Shown here: piece after piece, positions 24,940 to 32,204 of the stretch
Position numbering within the stretch: the stretch's first letter is position 1
Layout of the letters: each line of letters starts with the position of its first letter
Source: Desulfobacterales bacterium
GTDB lineage: Bacteria; Desulfobacterota; Desulfobacteria; Desulfobacterales; ETH-SRB1
Direction: 5' to 3'
Assembly (NCBI GenBank): GCA_030610995.1
Contig: JAUWQO010000012.1
Coordinates: 1-42,739 of the forward strand
DNA length: 42,739 nucleotides
The notes under the pieces: model-generated
Told to the model about the DNA's origin: nothing
What the model saw: the letters and a program-made list of their open reading frames with translations, nothing else
Database searches by the model: none
Translations under genes and position numbers: made by a program

Positions 24940-25905
24940 ATGATGGTGCTCGGCTTACAGGGAAGCCCACGGGAAAAAGGGAACACAGCCTTTCTGCTGT
25001 CTGTCTTTATGCGTGAAGCAAAAAAACTTGGCGCTCAGACACATGTTATTGAAGTGGACAAAAAAAAGATTATCCCTTGCAGAGAATATACTGTGTGTTC
25101 AAAAAAGGGATTTTGTCCTATTGATGACGACATGAAGAATGAAATATATCCTCTGCTGCGTAAAGCGGACGTTATTGTAGCTGCTACTCCGATATTCTTT
25201 TACAATACGACCGCCCAGTTAAAAGCGCTAATCGACAGATGTCAGGTGTTCTGGTCAAGAAAGTATTTGTTGAAACTGAATGACCCTGGCCAAAAGTTCA
25301 GGCGCGGGTTTCTGCTGTCACTCGGAGCTTCAAAAGGGGAAAACCTGTTTGACGGAGTACACCTGACTGCAAAATACTTTTTTGATGCTGTTGGAGCCGG
25401 CTATGATGGGAGCCTTACATACAGGCAGATTACCGATCCAGGTGATATGGAAAAACATCCAATGGTTCTCAAAGATATAAAAGAGGCTGTCAGCGCTCTT
25501 TTACAGCCATTTCTTGGAAAAAAGAAAATTCTGTTTGCGTGCAGTGAAAATGCCTGTCGTAGCCAGATTGCATCTGCATTCGCCCAGTTGTTTGCAGGTG
25601 ATAAAATCGAGGCTGTAAGCGGTGGAAGCAGTCCTGTGAGCCAAATTAATCCTGTAATGGTTGAAGCAATGAAAGAAAAGGGAATCGATATGGCATTTCG
25701 CAGGCCTCAATCAATTGATGCCGCCGTGTCGGACGGAAAGCCCGACATGATTATAACCATTGGCTGTGGAGAGGAATGCCGGTTTATATCAGGTGTAAAC
25801 AGGCAGGAGTGGAACATCCCGGATCCATCCGGCAAACCCATAGAGTTTATGCGCAATGTGCGTGATCTAATAGAAAAAAATGTGCTCAATCTTATTGGTA
25901 AATAA
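24940..25905 (+). CDS. Fusion: NADPH-FMN reductase + LMW phosphatase/arsenate reductase
   Basis: A 321-residue fusion protein. Residues 1-190 are a flavodoxin-like NAD(P)H:FMN oxidoreductase: the FMN phosphate loop GSPREKGNT at 8-16, a three-cysteine segment (Cys47, Cys53, Cys59), and TPIFFYNTTAQLKALIDR at 83-100. Residues 195-321 are a low-molecular-weight tyrosine-phosphatase/ArsC domain: P-loop CSENACR at 201-207, Cys276 and Cys280 in GCGEEC as possible redox cysteines, and the acid Asp295 in NIPDPSG. The second half looks more like arsenate reductase than phosphatase. A flavin domain feeding electrons to an arsenate- or disulfide-reducing domain is a plausible inference. AAGGA at 24925-24929 supports ATG 24940. 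No ars operon genes are adjacent. Confidence 0.88.
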   Translation: MMVLGLQGSPREKGNTAFLLSVFMREAKKLGAQTHVIEVDKKKIIPCREYTVCSKKGFCPIDDDMKNEIYPLLRKADVIVAATPIFFYNTTAQLKALIDRCQVFWSRKYLLKLNDPGQKFRRGFLLSLGASKGENLFDGVHLTAKYFFDAVGAGYDGSLTYRQITDPGDMEKHPMVLKDIKEAVSALLQPFLGKKKILFACSENACRSQIASAFAQLFAGDKIEAVSGGSSPVSQINPVMVEAMKEKGIDMAFRRPQSIDAAVSDGKPDMIITIGCGEECRFISGVNRQEWNIPDPSGKPIEFMRNVRDLIEKNVLNLIGK

Positions 25906-25959
25906 TGGAGGCCTTTGAGGGGGCTTATTCCCGTAACATTCACAAATTCTGACACACTG

Positions 25960-26110
25960 AAACCTTTGCATAACCCCCACTTTTGCCCAATTCTGGTCAT
26001 TGCGAGGAGCAAAGCGACGCGGCAATCTCGTGGCTTATCAATGTGTTATGAGATTGCTTCGCTTCGCTCGGAATCCCACTTCATTCAACACAACTCTATC
26101 ATGCTATAAG
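25960..26110. repeat. Half-preserved nested palindrome, TCATTGCGAG core
   Basis: A GAAACCTTTGCATAA arm near 25960 is followed by a core from GGTCATTGCGAGGAGCAAAG to GATTGCTTCGCTTCGCTCGG at about 26075, as in the element at 9237-9369. The right outer arm is missing and replaced by unrelated sequence, so the element is truncated. It lies between two convergent genes and no gene is seen in 25906-26145. Confidence 0.7.
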
Positions 26111-26145
26111 CAATCTATCCATATTTGTCTTTTTCTTGTTTATCC

Positions 26146-26430
26146 TCAATCACTTCGACTTGTAATTTCAATCAGATGGTATCCAAACTGTGTCTGAACC
26201 GGCCCATGAACCTTTCCTGTTTCTTGACTAAATACGACGCTATCAAATTCCGGGACCATTTGGCCTGGCGAAAACTCACCTAAATTACCCCCGCCTTGCC
26301 GCCCAGAAGGACATCTAGAATGTTGCCTGGCCATTTCAGCGAAATCAGATCCTTCTTCAATTTGTTTTTTGACTTCTTCACATTTTTCCTGTGTATCAAC
26401 CAGGATATGACGAGCTGTAGCTTTTGTCAT
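26146..26430 (-). CDS. ppiC: Parvulin-type peptidyl-prolyl isomerase
   Basis: A 94-residue single-domain parvulin, the size of E. coli PpiC (93 residues), catalysing cis-trans isomerisation of X-Pro bonds in the cytoplasm. Family positions are evident: ARHILVDTQEKCEEV at the N terminus with the active-site His8, Cys45 in HSRCPSG, the glycine-rich GGGNLGEFSPGQMVPEFD, and FGYHLIEI with the second conserved His. There is no signal peptide, which separates it from PrsA or SurA. GAGGAAATC directly upstream on the minus strand is a good ribosome-binding site. Codon use is ordinary. It is transcribed away from arfB, with about 300 bases between them. Confidence 0.92.
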   Translation of the reverse strand: MTKATARHILVDTQEKCEEVKKQIEEGSDFAEMARQHSRCPSGRQGGGNLGEFSPGQMVPEFDSVVFSQETGKVHGPVQTQFGYHLIEITSRSD

Positions 26431-26564
26431 GATTTCCTCCTATATTATCGAAATATTCTTTAGCAAAACCTCGTATAAGAGCTCAGATCACAGGTTTTGT
26501 TAAGTTAAGGCATACCTCCTAAGAAGATAAACAAATTAACCGTAATAAAAAAAGGAGTACGCTC

Positions 26565-26708
26565 ATAAAACTAAAAAATTATGGCAGAAATCAGAAGAAA
26601 CGTAAAGAATATATTAAGCAAAGCGGACTTTTACTGATTTACCATAAGCCCGTTCCCGATATAAACTGTAGCTTGCCGCAGGGATGTTTCAAAAATTGTT
26701 GTTCTTGA
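26565..26708 (+). other. Possible small ORF of 47 codons without a standard start
   Basis: A strong AAAGGAG at 26551-26557 is followed 7 bases later by a frame beginning ATA AAA CTA. It encodes KLKNYGRNQKKRKEYIKQSG, then a short hydrophobic stretch, then a cysteine-rich end (CSLPQGCFKNCCS). The frame is open back to 26523 but holds no ATG, GTG or TTG. It is either a gene whose ATG mutated to ATA, a gene with a rare start codon, or a chance frame. The rest of 26431-26739 holds no other gene. Confidence 0.25.
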
Positions 26709-26739
26709 GAAAAAAACAATGATGATGTAAGTTATTAAT

Positions 26740-27165
26740 ATGATCTACGTCACACCTGATATTAAAATAAGCGAAAATGAAATTAAGTTCCGGTTTATAA
26801 GGGCATCAGGTCCTGGAGGCCAGAATGTCAATAAGGTTTCCACGGCTGTTCAGCTTCGCTTTGATGTAAGAAATTGCCCTTCTTTTTCCGATCAGGTTCG
26901 CTATCGCTTGACACGGCTTGGGGGTAGAAGAGTTACAGAACACGGGATTCTCATTATTGAGGCCAGGCGGTTTCGAAAACAGGAAGGGAACCGGCAGGAT
27001 GCCATCGACCGTCTGATTAAATTAATCCAAAAAGCTTCTGAAAAACCTAAACCCCGCATTAAGACTAAACCGAGTCTGACATCAAGGCAACGCCTGCTGG
27101 CAGCTAAAAAGCGGCGAAGTAGAATAAAACGGATGAGACGGCTGGTTTCGACTTCCGAGGATTAG
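26740..27165 (+). CDS. arfB: Peptidyl-tRNA hydrolase ArfB (ribosome rescue)
   Basis: ArfB (YaeJ) frees ribosomes stalled on mRNAs without a stop codon by hydrolysing peptidyl-tRNA in the ribosomal P site. The GGQ catalytic motif is at 26-28 in RASGPGGQNVNKVSTAVQLR, the usual class I release-factor core. The last 40 residues are very basic (KPKPRIKTKPSLTSRQRLL, then AAKKRRSRIKRMRRL), as required for the tail that probes the empty mRNA channel. The length, 141 residues, matches the family. It is not a full release factor because codon-recognition domains are absent. No strong ribosome-binding site is visible before the ATG, which could mean low expression. Confidence 0.93.
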   Translation: MIYVTPDIKISENEIKFRFIRASGPGGQNVNKVSTAVQLRFDVRNCPSFSDQVRYRLTRLGGRRVTEHGILIIEARRFRKQEGNRQDAIDRLIKLIQKASEKPKPRIKTKPSLTSRQRLLAAKKRRSRIKRMRRLVSTSED

Positions 27166-27183
27166 GGCTCAGGATATTCAACA

Positions 27184-27443
27184 GGGTGCAATACAAAAAA
27201 GTGATAAGACATTAAATTGGGTAATTTTTTTTGAATGTCGAATGTCGAACAGGGAATTATGAATGTCGAAGTGCGGATGCTTCTATTAGATTGTTGTGGA
27301 GCAAATAATGCCCACAAGTGGATTTTGAATAGATTTTCCTTCCTTCATTATTCGACATTCCCTGTTCGACATTCGACATTCAATCAGTATGTTCAACGGC
27401 TAAACTGCATTATCTCCATGGTGTCACTTTTTTGTATTGCACC
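27184..27443. repeat. Nested palindrome with GGGTGCAATAC arms
   Basis: Outer arms GGGTGCAATACAAAAAAGTG (27184) and CACTTTTTTGTATTGCACC (ending 27443) are almost perfect complements. Inner arms are GAATGTCGAATGTCGAACAG (from 27233) and CTGTTCGACATTCGACATTC (ending 27381), each about 25 bases and exact. The central 100 bases have no recognisable coding content. The element separates the converging arfB and ABC-F genes. Confidence 0.9.
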
Positions 27444-27461
27444 TTATTCAACATGGTGAAT

Positions 27462-29327
27462 TCAAGCCATTGCTTCCAGGTCAGCCAGTTGTTTTTCAAA
27501 TTCAGCCCGCTTTTTCTCCAGCGCAATTGTCAGGGATTCAAGTTCATCGTACAGGCTATCGACAGCGGCCTGTCTGGTGTTAAGCTGTCTGGAAAGATCG
27601 GTGATTCTTGAGCCGTTACCGCATTGGGAAGCCGAGACCAGATCTTTATTGATCTGTGCGATTTCACTTTCGCTTTGTTCTATTTCTTTTTCCACCTGCA
27701 ACATACGGTCTTCCATGGGTTTTAATGTCTTTCCTTTTTCAATGATGATTTCAGATCGCTTTTTACGCAGGTTTTTCCGGTTCGGCCTGCCTGCCCTGTG
27801 CTTAACTGAATTTTTGGTCTGGTCCGGTTTCCCTGTACGATCTTCATCTTCCCACCCGCCTTTTTCCAAAAACTCCTGATACCCCCCGTGAAAAACCTCC
27901 AGGTGGTCGTTTCTAAAGACGATGAGCTTTTGAGCGAGGGCATGGAGAAACATTTCATTATGGGTTACCATAATGACCGTGCCGTTGAAATTGTCGATGG
28001 CCGCAAGCAGAGCCTCGCATGCATCCATGTCCAGATGGTTGGTGGGCTCATCGAGAAGCAGCAGGTTGACCGGCGTTACCACGAGCTTGCCTAACATCAC
28101 CCGGTTTTTTTCACCACCGGAAAGTATGCTGATTTTTTTAAGCGCATCGTCACCGGAAAACATCATGGCTCCGCAGATGTTTCTGGCTGTCTGACGATCC
28201 ACATCCTGGTGGGAATAAAGGATTTCTTCTTCCACCGTGCGGGTATCCACCAGACTTTTGATGTGTGTTTGCTCGAAAACACCCTGGGTTATGTTCGGGT
28301 TGTAAACGATTTCTCCAGACTGCGGCGTGAGACGACCGGCCAGGAGCTTGAGCAAAGTAGTTTTGCCTTTGCCGTTTTTGCCCACCACGCAGACCCGTTC
28401 ACCGGCGGTAACGGTAAAATCCAGATTTTGGATCAGCGGCTTTTTTGTATCATAGGAAAATGTCAGGTTTTGTACGCTCATCACATGCTTTCCGGAAAAC
28501 GGTTTGGCTCGAAATGAAAAGCCAAGAGATTTGATAATTTCCAGCTTTTCCCGTTTTTCCGTTTTGGCAAGGGTCTTGATACGGGACTGGACGAGGTTTG
28601 CCAGCCTGGCTTTAGCCCTGAACCGGTTGATGAACAGCTCGGTTTCCTTTTGGTGTTTTTCATCGTTGATCCGGGTTTTTTCGTAGATTTCTTCATCCAG
28701 GGCAATCTGCGAATAGTACTTTTCGGTATTCCCGGCGATTTTACGAATCTTTTTGCGATGAATACCCATGGTGTGGGTCACGATGCCGTCCATAAAGCTG
28801 CGGTCATGGGTGATAAGCATAAGTTCGCGCGGCCAGCCGGACAGAAAACGGGTAATCCATCGGATGGAGGTTATATCCAGGTAATTGGTGGGCTCATCGA
28901 GGAGCAGCAGGTCCGGCTCGGCAACTAAAACCTTGGCCAGGTTCAGCCGCACCTGGAAACCGCCGGAGAATTCTCTGGGGTGCCGCTGCATGTCCGATGC
29001 AGTAAATCCCAGTCCAAACAGGATTTTTTCAACCTTCCAATGATGATCATGTTCGGTCTCGGAAAGTCCTGTCATGCCTTCGGATAGAACCGTATCCATG
29101 GTAAACTTAATCTGCTGGCGGACACAACCGATAGAATAGTTCTTAGGTGTGGTGATTAATCCGGAATCCGGATGCACATCTCCGGTGATGAGCCTAAACA
29201 GGGAGGTTTTACCATGCCCGTTTCGCCCGACGACGCCGACCCGTTCCCTGGCGTTTATCCTGAAACTCACGCTGTCAAACAGAATCCGGCCGCCGTAGCT
29301 TTTGGATAGATTTTCAATGCTGATCAT
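27462..29327 (-). CDS. ABC-F family ATPase (Uup/YheS-like)
   Basis: A cytoplasmic ABC-F protein with two ATP-binding domains on one 621-residue chain and no membrane domain. Walker A GRNGHGKT is at 34-41, followed by signature EFSGGFQVRLNLAKVL and LLLLDEPTNYLDI. The linker (YEKTRINDEKHQKETELFIN) is the P-site tRNA interaction motif typical of these ribosome-associated ATPases. The second site has GKNGKGKTTLL, ILSGGEKNRVMLGKLV and LLLDEPTNHLDMD. A charged coiled-coil tail (from about 560) resembles the end of Uup or YheS. Members tune translation or ribosome rescue; antibiotic-resistance types cannot be excluded. The gene is GC-richer than recBCD. Its minus-strand start is 125 bases from a repeat element. 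Confidence 0.92.
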   Translation of the reverse strand: MISIENLSKSYGGRILFDSVSFRINARERVGVVGRNGHGKTSLFRLITGDVHPDSGLITTPKNYSIGCVRQQIKFTMDTVLSEGMTGLSETEHDHHWKVEKILFGLGFTASDMQRHPREFSGGFQVRLNLAKVLVAEPDLLLLDEPTNYLDITSIRWITRFLSGWPRELMLITHDRSFMDGIVTHTMGIHRKKIRKIAGNTEKYYSQIALDEEIYEKTRINDEKHQKETELFINRFRAKARLANLVQSRIKTLAKTEKREKLEIIKSLGFSFRAKPFSGKHVMSVQNLTFSYDTKKPLIQNLDFTVTAGERVCVVGKNGKGKTTLLKLLAGRLTPQSGEIVYNPNITQGVFEQTHIKSLVDTRTVEEEILYSHQDVDRQTARNICGAMMFSGDDALKKISILSGGEKNRVMLGKLVVTPVNLLLLDEPTNHLDMDACEALLAAIDNFNGTVIMVTHNEMFLHALAQKLIVFRNDHLEVFHGGYQEFLEKGGWEDEDRTGKPDQTKNSVKHRAGRPNRKNLRKKRSEIIIEKGKTLKPMEDRMLQVEKEIEQSESEIAQINKDLVSASQCGNGSRITDLSRQLNTRQAAVDSLYDELESLTIALEKKRAEFEKQLADLEAMA

Positions 29328-29452
29328 GAGAAAAAGTCGAATTTATTAAGTGTTAAGTGTATAATATTTTAGTTGTCAATATCCTAATCAAAGTTGATAA
29401 GCAAGCACCTCCTTTTTCCTTTACTCACGATATCCCTCCTGTTATTATTTTT

Positions 29453-29850
29453 GTAGCCGTTCACGGCTTGAAACTTGAAATTGGAAATTAGAAATTTGGG
29501 AGAGATGAAACGAGTTTACGAGATATACTTTACGAGGTCATAATTTGAGGTTTTTAGATATAGGTAGGGACTGTTCCCCGAACAGTCCTATAGCTCGTTT
29601 GGGAAACGAGCCCTACATAATTTAGGGCAGCATATGTGATTAATTCAAAGCGCAATTTATGCCCTCGCTAAGTATAGATGTTTACAAACTGGTAGAAGCG
29701 TTAGAAGAAAAGTGTTATCTGAGTTAAACGAGACAGAATACAAAGCAATAGTTGAAAAACTCGGCCCAAAATTGAATGTGTTCATCAACAGTACAAAAGC
29801 ATGAATGCCAAATTTCCAATTTCCAATTTCAACGTTCCGTGAACACTTAC
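29453..29850. repeat. Palindrome-ended element with GTAGCCGTTCACGG arms, 398 bp
   Basis: Arms GTAGCCGTTCACGG (29453-29466) and CCGTGAACACTTAC (29837-29850) flank inner complements GAAACTTGAAATTGGAAATT and AATTTCCAATTTCCAATTTC. The element at 37065-37215 has the same ends but is only 151 bp, so this copy carries about 250 extra bases. These include two small hairpins near 29567-29617 and a 22-codon frame MPSLSIDVYKLVEALEEK (ATG 29659, stop 29725). That frame may be a scrap of a DUF1640-like gene (weak resemblance). No other gene is in 29328-29895. Confidence 0.75.
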
Positions 29851-29895
29851 GTTATTTGAAAATACATTTTAGACTTTTTAAGAGCATTATATATA

Positions 29896-31407
29896 ATGAC
29901 GGAAATTAACTATAAGGAAGTTAAAGATTATCTGAAAAAGTCCGATAAAAACGGGTTTGCCCATGTGTATCTGATTTTCGGAGAGGAACTGCTTTATAAA
30001 ACCGTTTTTGAAGAGTTGCTTGACAAATTGGTTCCTGCCCCAACAAGGGGTTTAAACTATGAGTCTGTAGATGGAGCCAGTGAGAAAATTAATGAAGCTT
30101 TGCAGCGTATAAACACATATTCTCTTTTGCAGGGCACAAAGGTTGTAGCTATTTGCGACACACAGATATTTTATTCAAAACTGAATGAAAAGGCTCTTAT
30201 AGAAAAAGCAAAGACGGAATATAATAACGACAATATTCAAAAGGCTGCAAACTATCTCCTGAGCCTCCTCGGGCTTTTGAATCTTTCCTTTGACGATATA
30301 AGCAAGGCAAACAGAGGCAAAGCATTAAAACTTGATGTTGACAGATTGGTTGGTGAAGAATGGTTTGATAAAACTATCGATTATTGCATAGAAGGCGGCC
30401 TGACTCCATCTAACGGAGATGATAAAGGAAAACTTTTGCAGCAGGCGATTGAGAAGGGATTCCCCAAAGATAATCATCTGATAATTACAGCCGATATGGT
30501 GGATAAAAGGAAGGGTCTTTATAAAGCTATAAATAAATGCGGAATGGTTGTCGATTGCTCTGTTCCAAAAGGTGAACGAAGGGCGGACAGGATGGCCCAG
30601 GAAAAAGTTCTTTATGAAAACATGGAAACTGTTCTCGCAAAAAATAAAAAGAGAATGGATAAGGCCGCAATTGCCGCCATGTTTGAAATGACCGGTTTCA
30701 ACCTTCGCACATTTTTAAATAATCTGGAGAAACTTATCAGTTATGTTGGTGAGCGAAACAGTATAACAATTGATGATGTAAAGTTTGTTGTAAAACGCAC
30801 AAAAAAGGATCCAATATTTGAGCTGACAAATGCAATATCAGACCGTAACTTAGAAAAAGCCCTTTTTTTTCTGAATTCTCTCCTGCCTCAATTAGACCAT
30901 CCTCTTCAATTGTTTGCCGCAATAACAAATCAGGTTAGAAAGCTTTTGCTGATTAAGGGTTTTGTTGAAAGCCGGCATGGCAGGGCATGGAATGCCGGTA
31001 TCAGGTTCGATCAGTTTCAGAGAGCTGTTATGCCTGCAATCAAGGAGTATGATAAGGATATAGTAAACCGACTGGAGGACTGGCAAAGCATGCTTTCAAA
31101 AAATGTTAATACAGTTGATAAGGCCGCAAAAAAAGGAAAAGCAAAAAAAGGCGGATCAAACAAAAGTAAACCGTCTACGGATCTGCTAATCGCACAAAAC
31201 CCGAACAATCCTTATCCTGTTTACCAGATGCTTCTCAGGTCTGAAAGGTTTACGACAAATGAACTCATTGAAGATCTTAAGCGCCTGAGTGAAGCTGATT
31301 TGCGGCTTAAATCAACCGGAGGGAATCCAAAAATTATATTGGAAAAGGTGATTTTTCATATTTGCGGCGATTTGAATACGTTACCACTAAGTTCAGGAAG
31401 AATTTAA
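29896..31407 (+). CDS. holA: DNA polymerase III subunit delta, with insertion (HolA)
   Basis: The delta subunit opens the beta sliding clamp in the clamp-loader complex. The family pattern is clear: HVYLIFGEELLYKTVFEELL at 23-42 (nucleotide-binding-like fold without Walker A), HLIITADMVDKRKGLYKAIN at 194-213, RTFLNNLEKLISYVGERNSI, and DPIFELTNAISDRNLEKALF. The C-terminal collar helices follow. At 503 residues it is far longer than typical HolA (about 340). The excess is an insertion of about 100 residues at 91-190 and a lysine-rich linker (AAKKGKAKKGGSNKSKPS) near the C terminus. The insertion lies where the short loop before the LIITA strand normally is. The frame is intact, so this looks like a lineage-specific extension. 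Confidence 0.85.
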   Translation: MTEINYKEVKDYLKKSDKNGFAHVYLIFGEELLYKTVFEELLDKLVPAPTRGLNYESVDGASEKINEALQRINTYSLLQGTKVVAICDTQIFYSKLNEKALIEKAKTEYNNDNIQKAANYLLSLLGLLNLSFDDISKANRGKALKLDVDRLVGEEWFDKTIDYCIEGGLTPSNGDDKGKLLQQAIEKGFPKDNHLIITADMVDKRKGLYKAINKCGMVVDCSVPKGERRADRMAQEKVLYENMETVLAKNKKRMDKAAIAAMFEMTGFNLRTFLNNLEKLISYVGERNSITIDDVKFVVKRTKKDPIFELTNAISDRNLEKALFFLNSLLPQLDHPLQLFAAITNQVRKLLLIKGFVESRHGRAWNAGIRFDQFQRAVMPAIKEYDKDIVNRLEDWQSMLSKNVNTVDKAAKKGKAKKGGSNKSKPSTDLLIAQNPNNPYPVYQMLLRSERFTTNELIEDLKRLSEADLRLKSTGGNPKIILEKVIFHICGDLNTLPLSSGRI

Positions 31408-31415
31408 AAGATTTG

Positions 31416-31791
31416 GTAACAGTTCAGCCACCAAGACACCAAGTCGCAAAGGAAAGACATATTTTCCAAAAGCTTATATGAAAGGAATCCCGCATTCCGC
31501 GGGACTAAAAGAACTTATAAAATCCCAAATTTCAAGCATCAAATTACAAATAAATCCCAAATTTCAATATTCAATAACCAAAACATGTTTGGAGTTTCAA
31601 ATTTAGGTCATTTACGGGTTTTGAATTTTGGTTATTGTAATTTATTTGATATTTATGATTTGTTGTTTGTTATTTCAGGAAAGGAAATTCCTATACTATA
31701 AATTTACAGATATTGCTTTTTTACTTCTGCATAAGAAATATAATTATTTTAGAATGTTAGTGTCTTTGTGACTTTGTGGCTGAACTGTTAC
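31416..31791. repeat. Nested palindrome with GTAACAGTTCAGCCAC arms
   Basis: Outer arms begin GTAACAGTTCAGCCAC at 31416 and end GTGGCTGAACTGTTAC at 31791, with 16 exact bases then imperfect continuation. The inner pair is CAATAACCAAAAC (from about 31572) and GTTTTGAATTTTGGTTATTG (ending about 31638). The same arm family, without the extra GTAAC, surrounds 19610-19899. Solitary arms lie at the 3' end of recC and at about 32029. No gene is seen in 31408-31818. Confidence 0.8.
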
Positions 31792-31818
31792 TATTTTTAT
31801 TGTTAAGGAGAAAAGAAT

Positions 31819-32028
31819 ATGGGGTTTATAAGACGCCAGGAAGAGAGCCTGGCGCTACGTTATTTATTGTGGCAGTATCAGAAAAAGCAGATTCCAGCGC
31901 CCCTCTATGAAAATCTGGAGAGGCAGGCCGGTCAAATCGTTGATGATGCGCATCGTATAGCTCGTGAAAGAGGGAGTAATCTTATTTCCATCATTAAAGA
32001 ACTGGCCAAAGATATTAAAAAAAAGTAG
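31819..32028 (+). CDS. Small protein of 69 aa, unknown function
   Basis: A short gene with an excellent AAGGAG at about 31805 before ATG 31819. The product begins MGFIRRQEESLALRYLLWQY and continues QKKQIPAPLYENLERQAGQI, ending in a lysine run. It appears mostly helical and soluble with a basic tail; there is no signal or membrane segment. I think similar short proteins occur in Desulfobacterota but do not recognise a named family. Its stop overlaps the start of a TTCAGCCACAAAGGCACTAA repeat arm at 32029. The ribosome-binding site and compact structure make a real gene likely. Confidence 0.7.
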   Translation: MGFIRRQEESLALRYLLWQYQKKQIPAPLYENLERQAGQIVDDAHRIARERGSNLISIIKELAKDIKKK

Positions 32029-32152
32029 TTCAGCCACAAAGGCACTAAGGCACCAATGATTATAATATAATTCTCTTAAAAGTCATAATTTATGATTTAG
32101 GAATTGCGAATTTAGGAATTTAGGAATTGAAGGAACCATCCATATTTTAATT

Positions 32153-32204
32153 CCTCAATTCCTCAATTCCTCAATTCCTCAATTCCTCAATTCCTCAATT
32201 CCTC
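32153..32204. repeat. 8-bp tandem repeat (CCTCAATT)
   Basis: Six exact copies of CCTCAATT run from 32153 to 32200, plus CCTC. The right part lies inside the 3' end of panP and encodes its last residues (GIEELRN) on the minus strand. The array also pairs partly with GGAATTTAGGAATTGA at about 32115-32130, so an RNA hairpin is possible, perhaps ending panP transcription. Confidence 0.95.
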
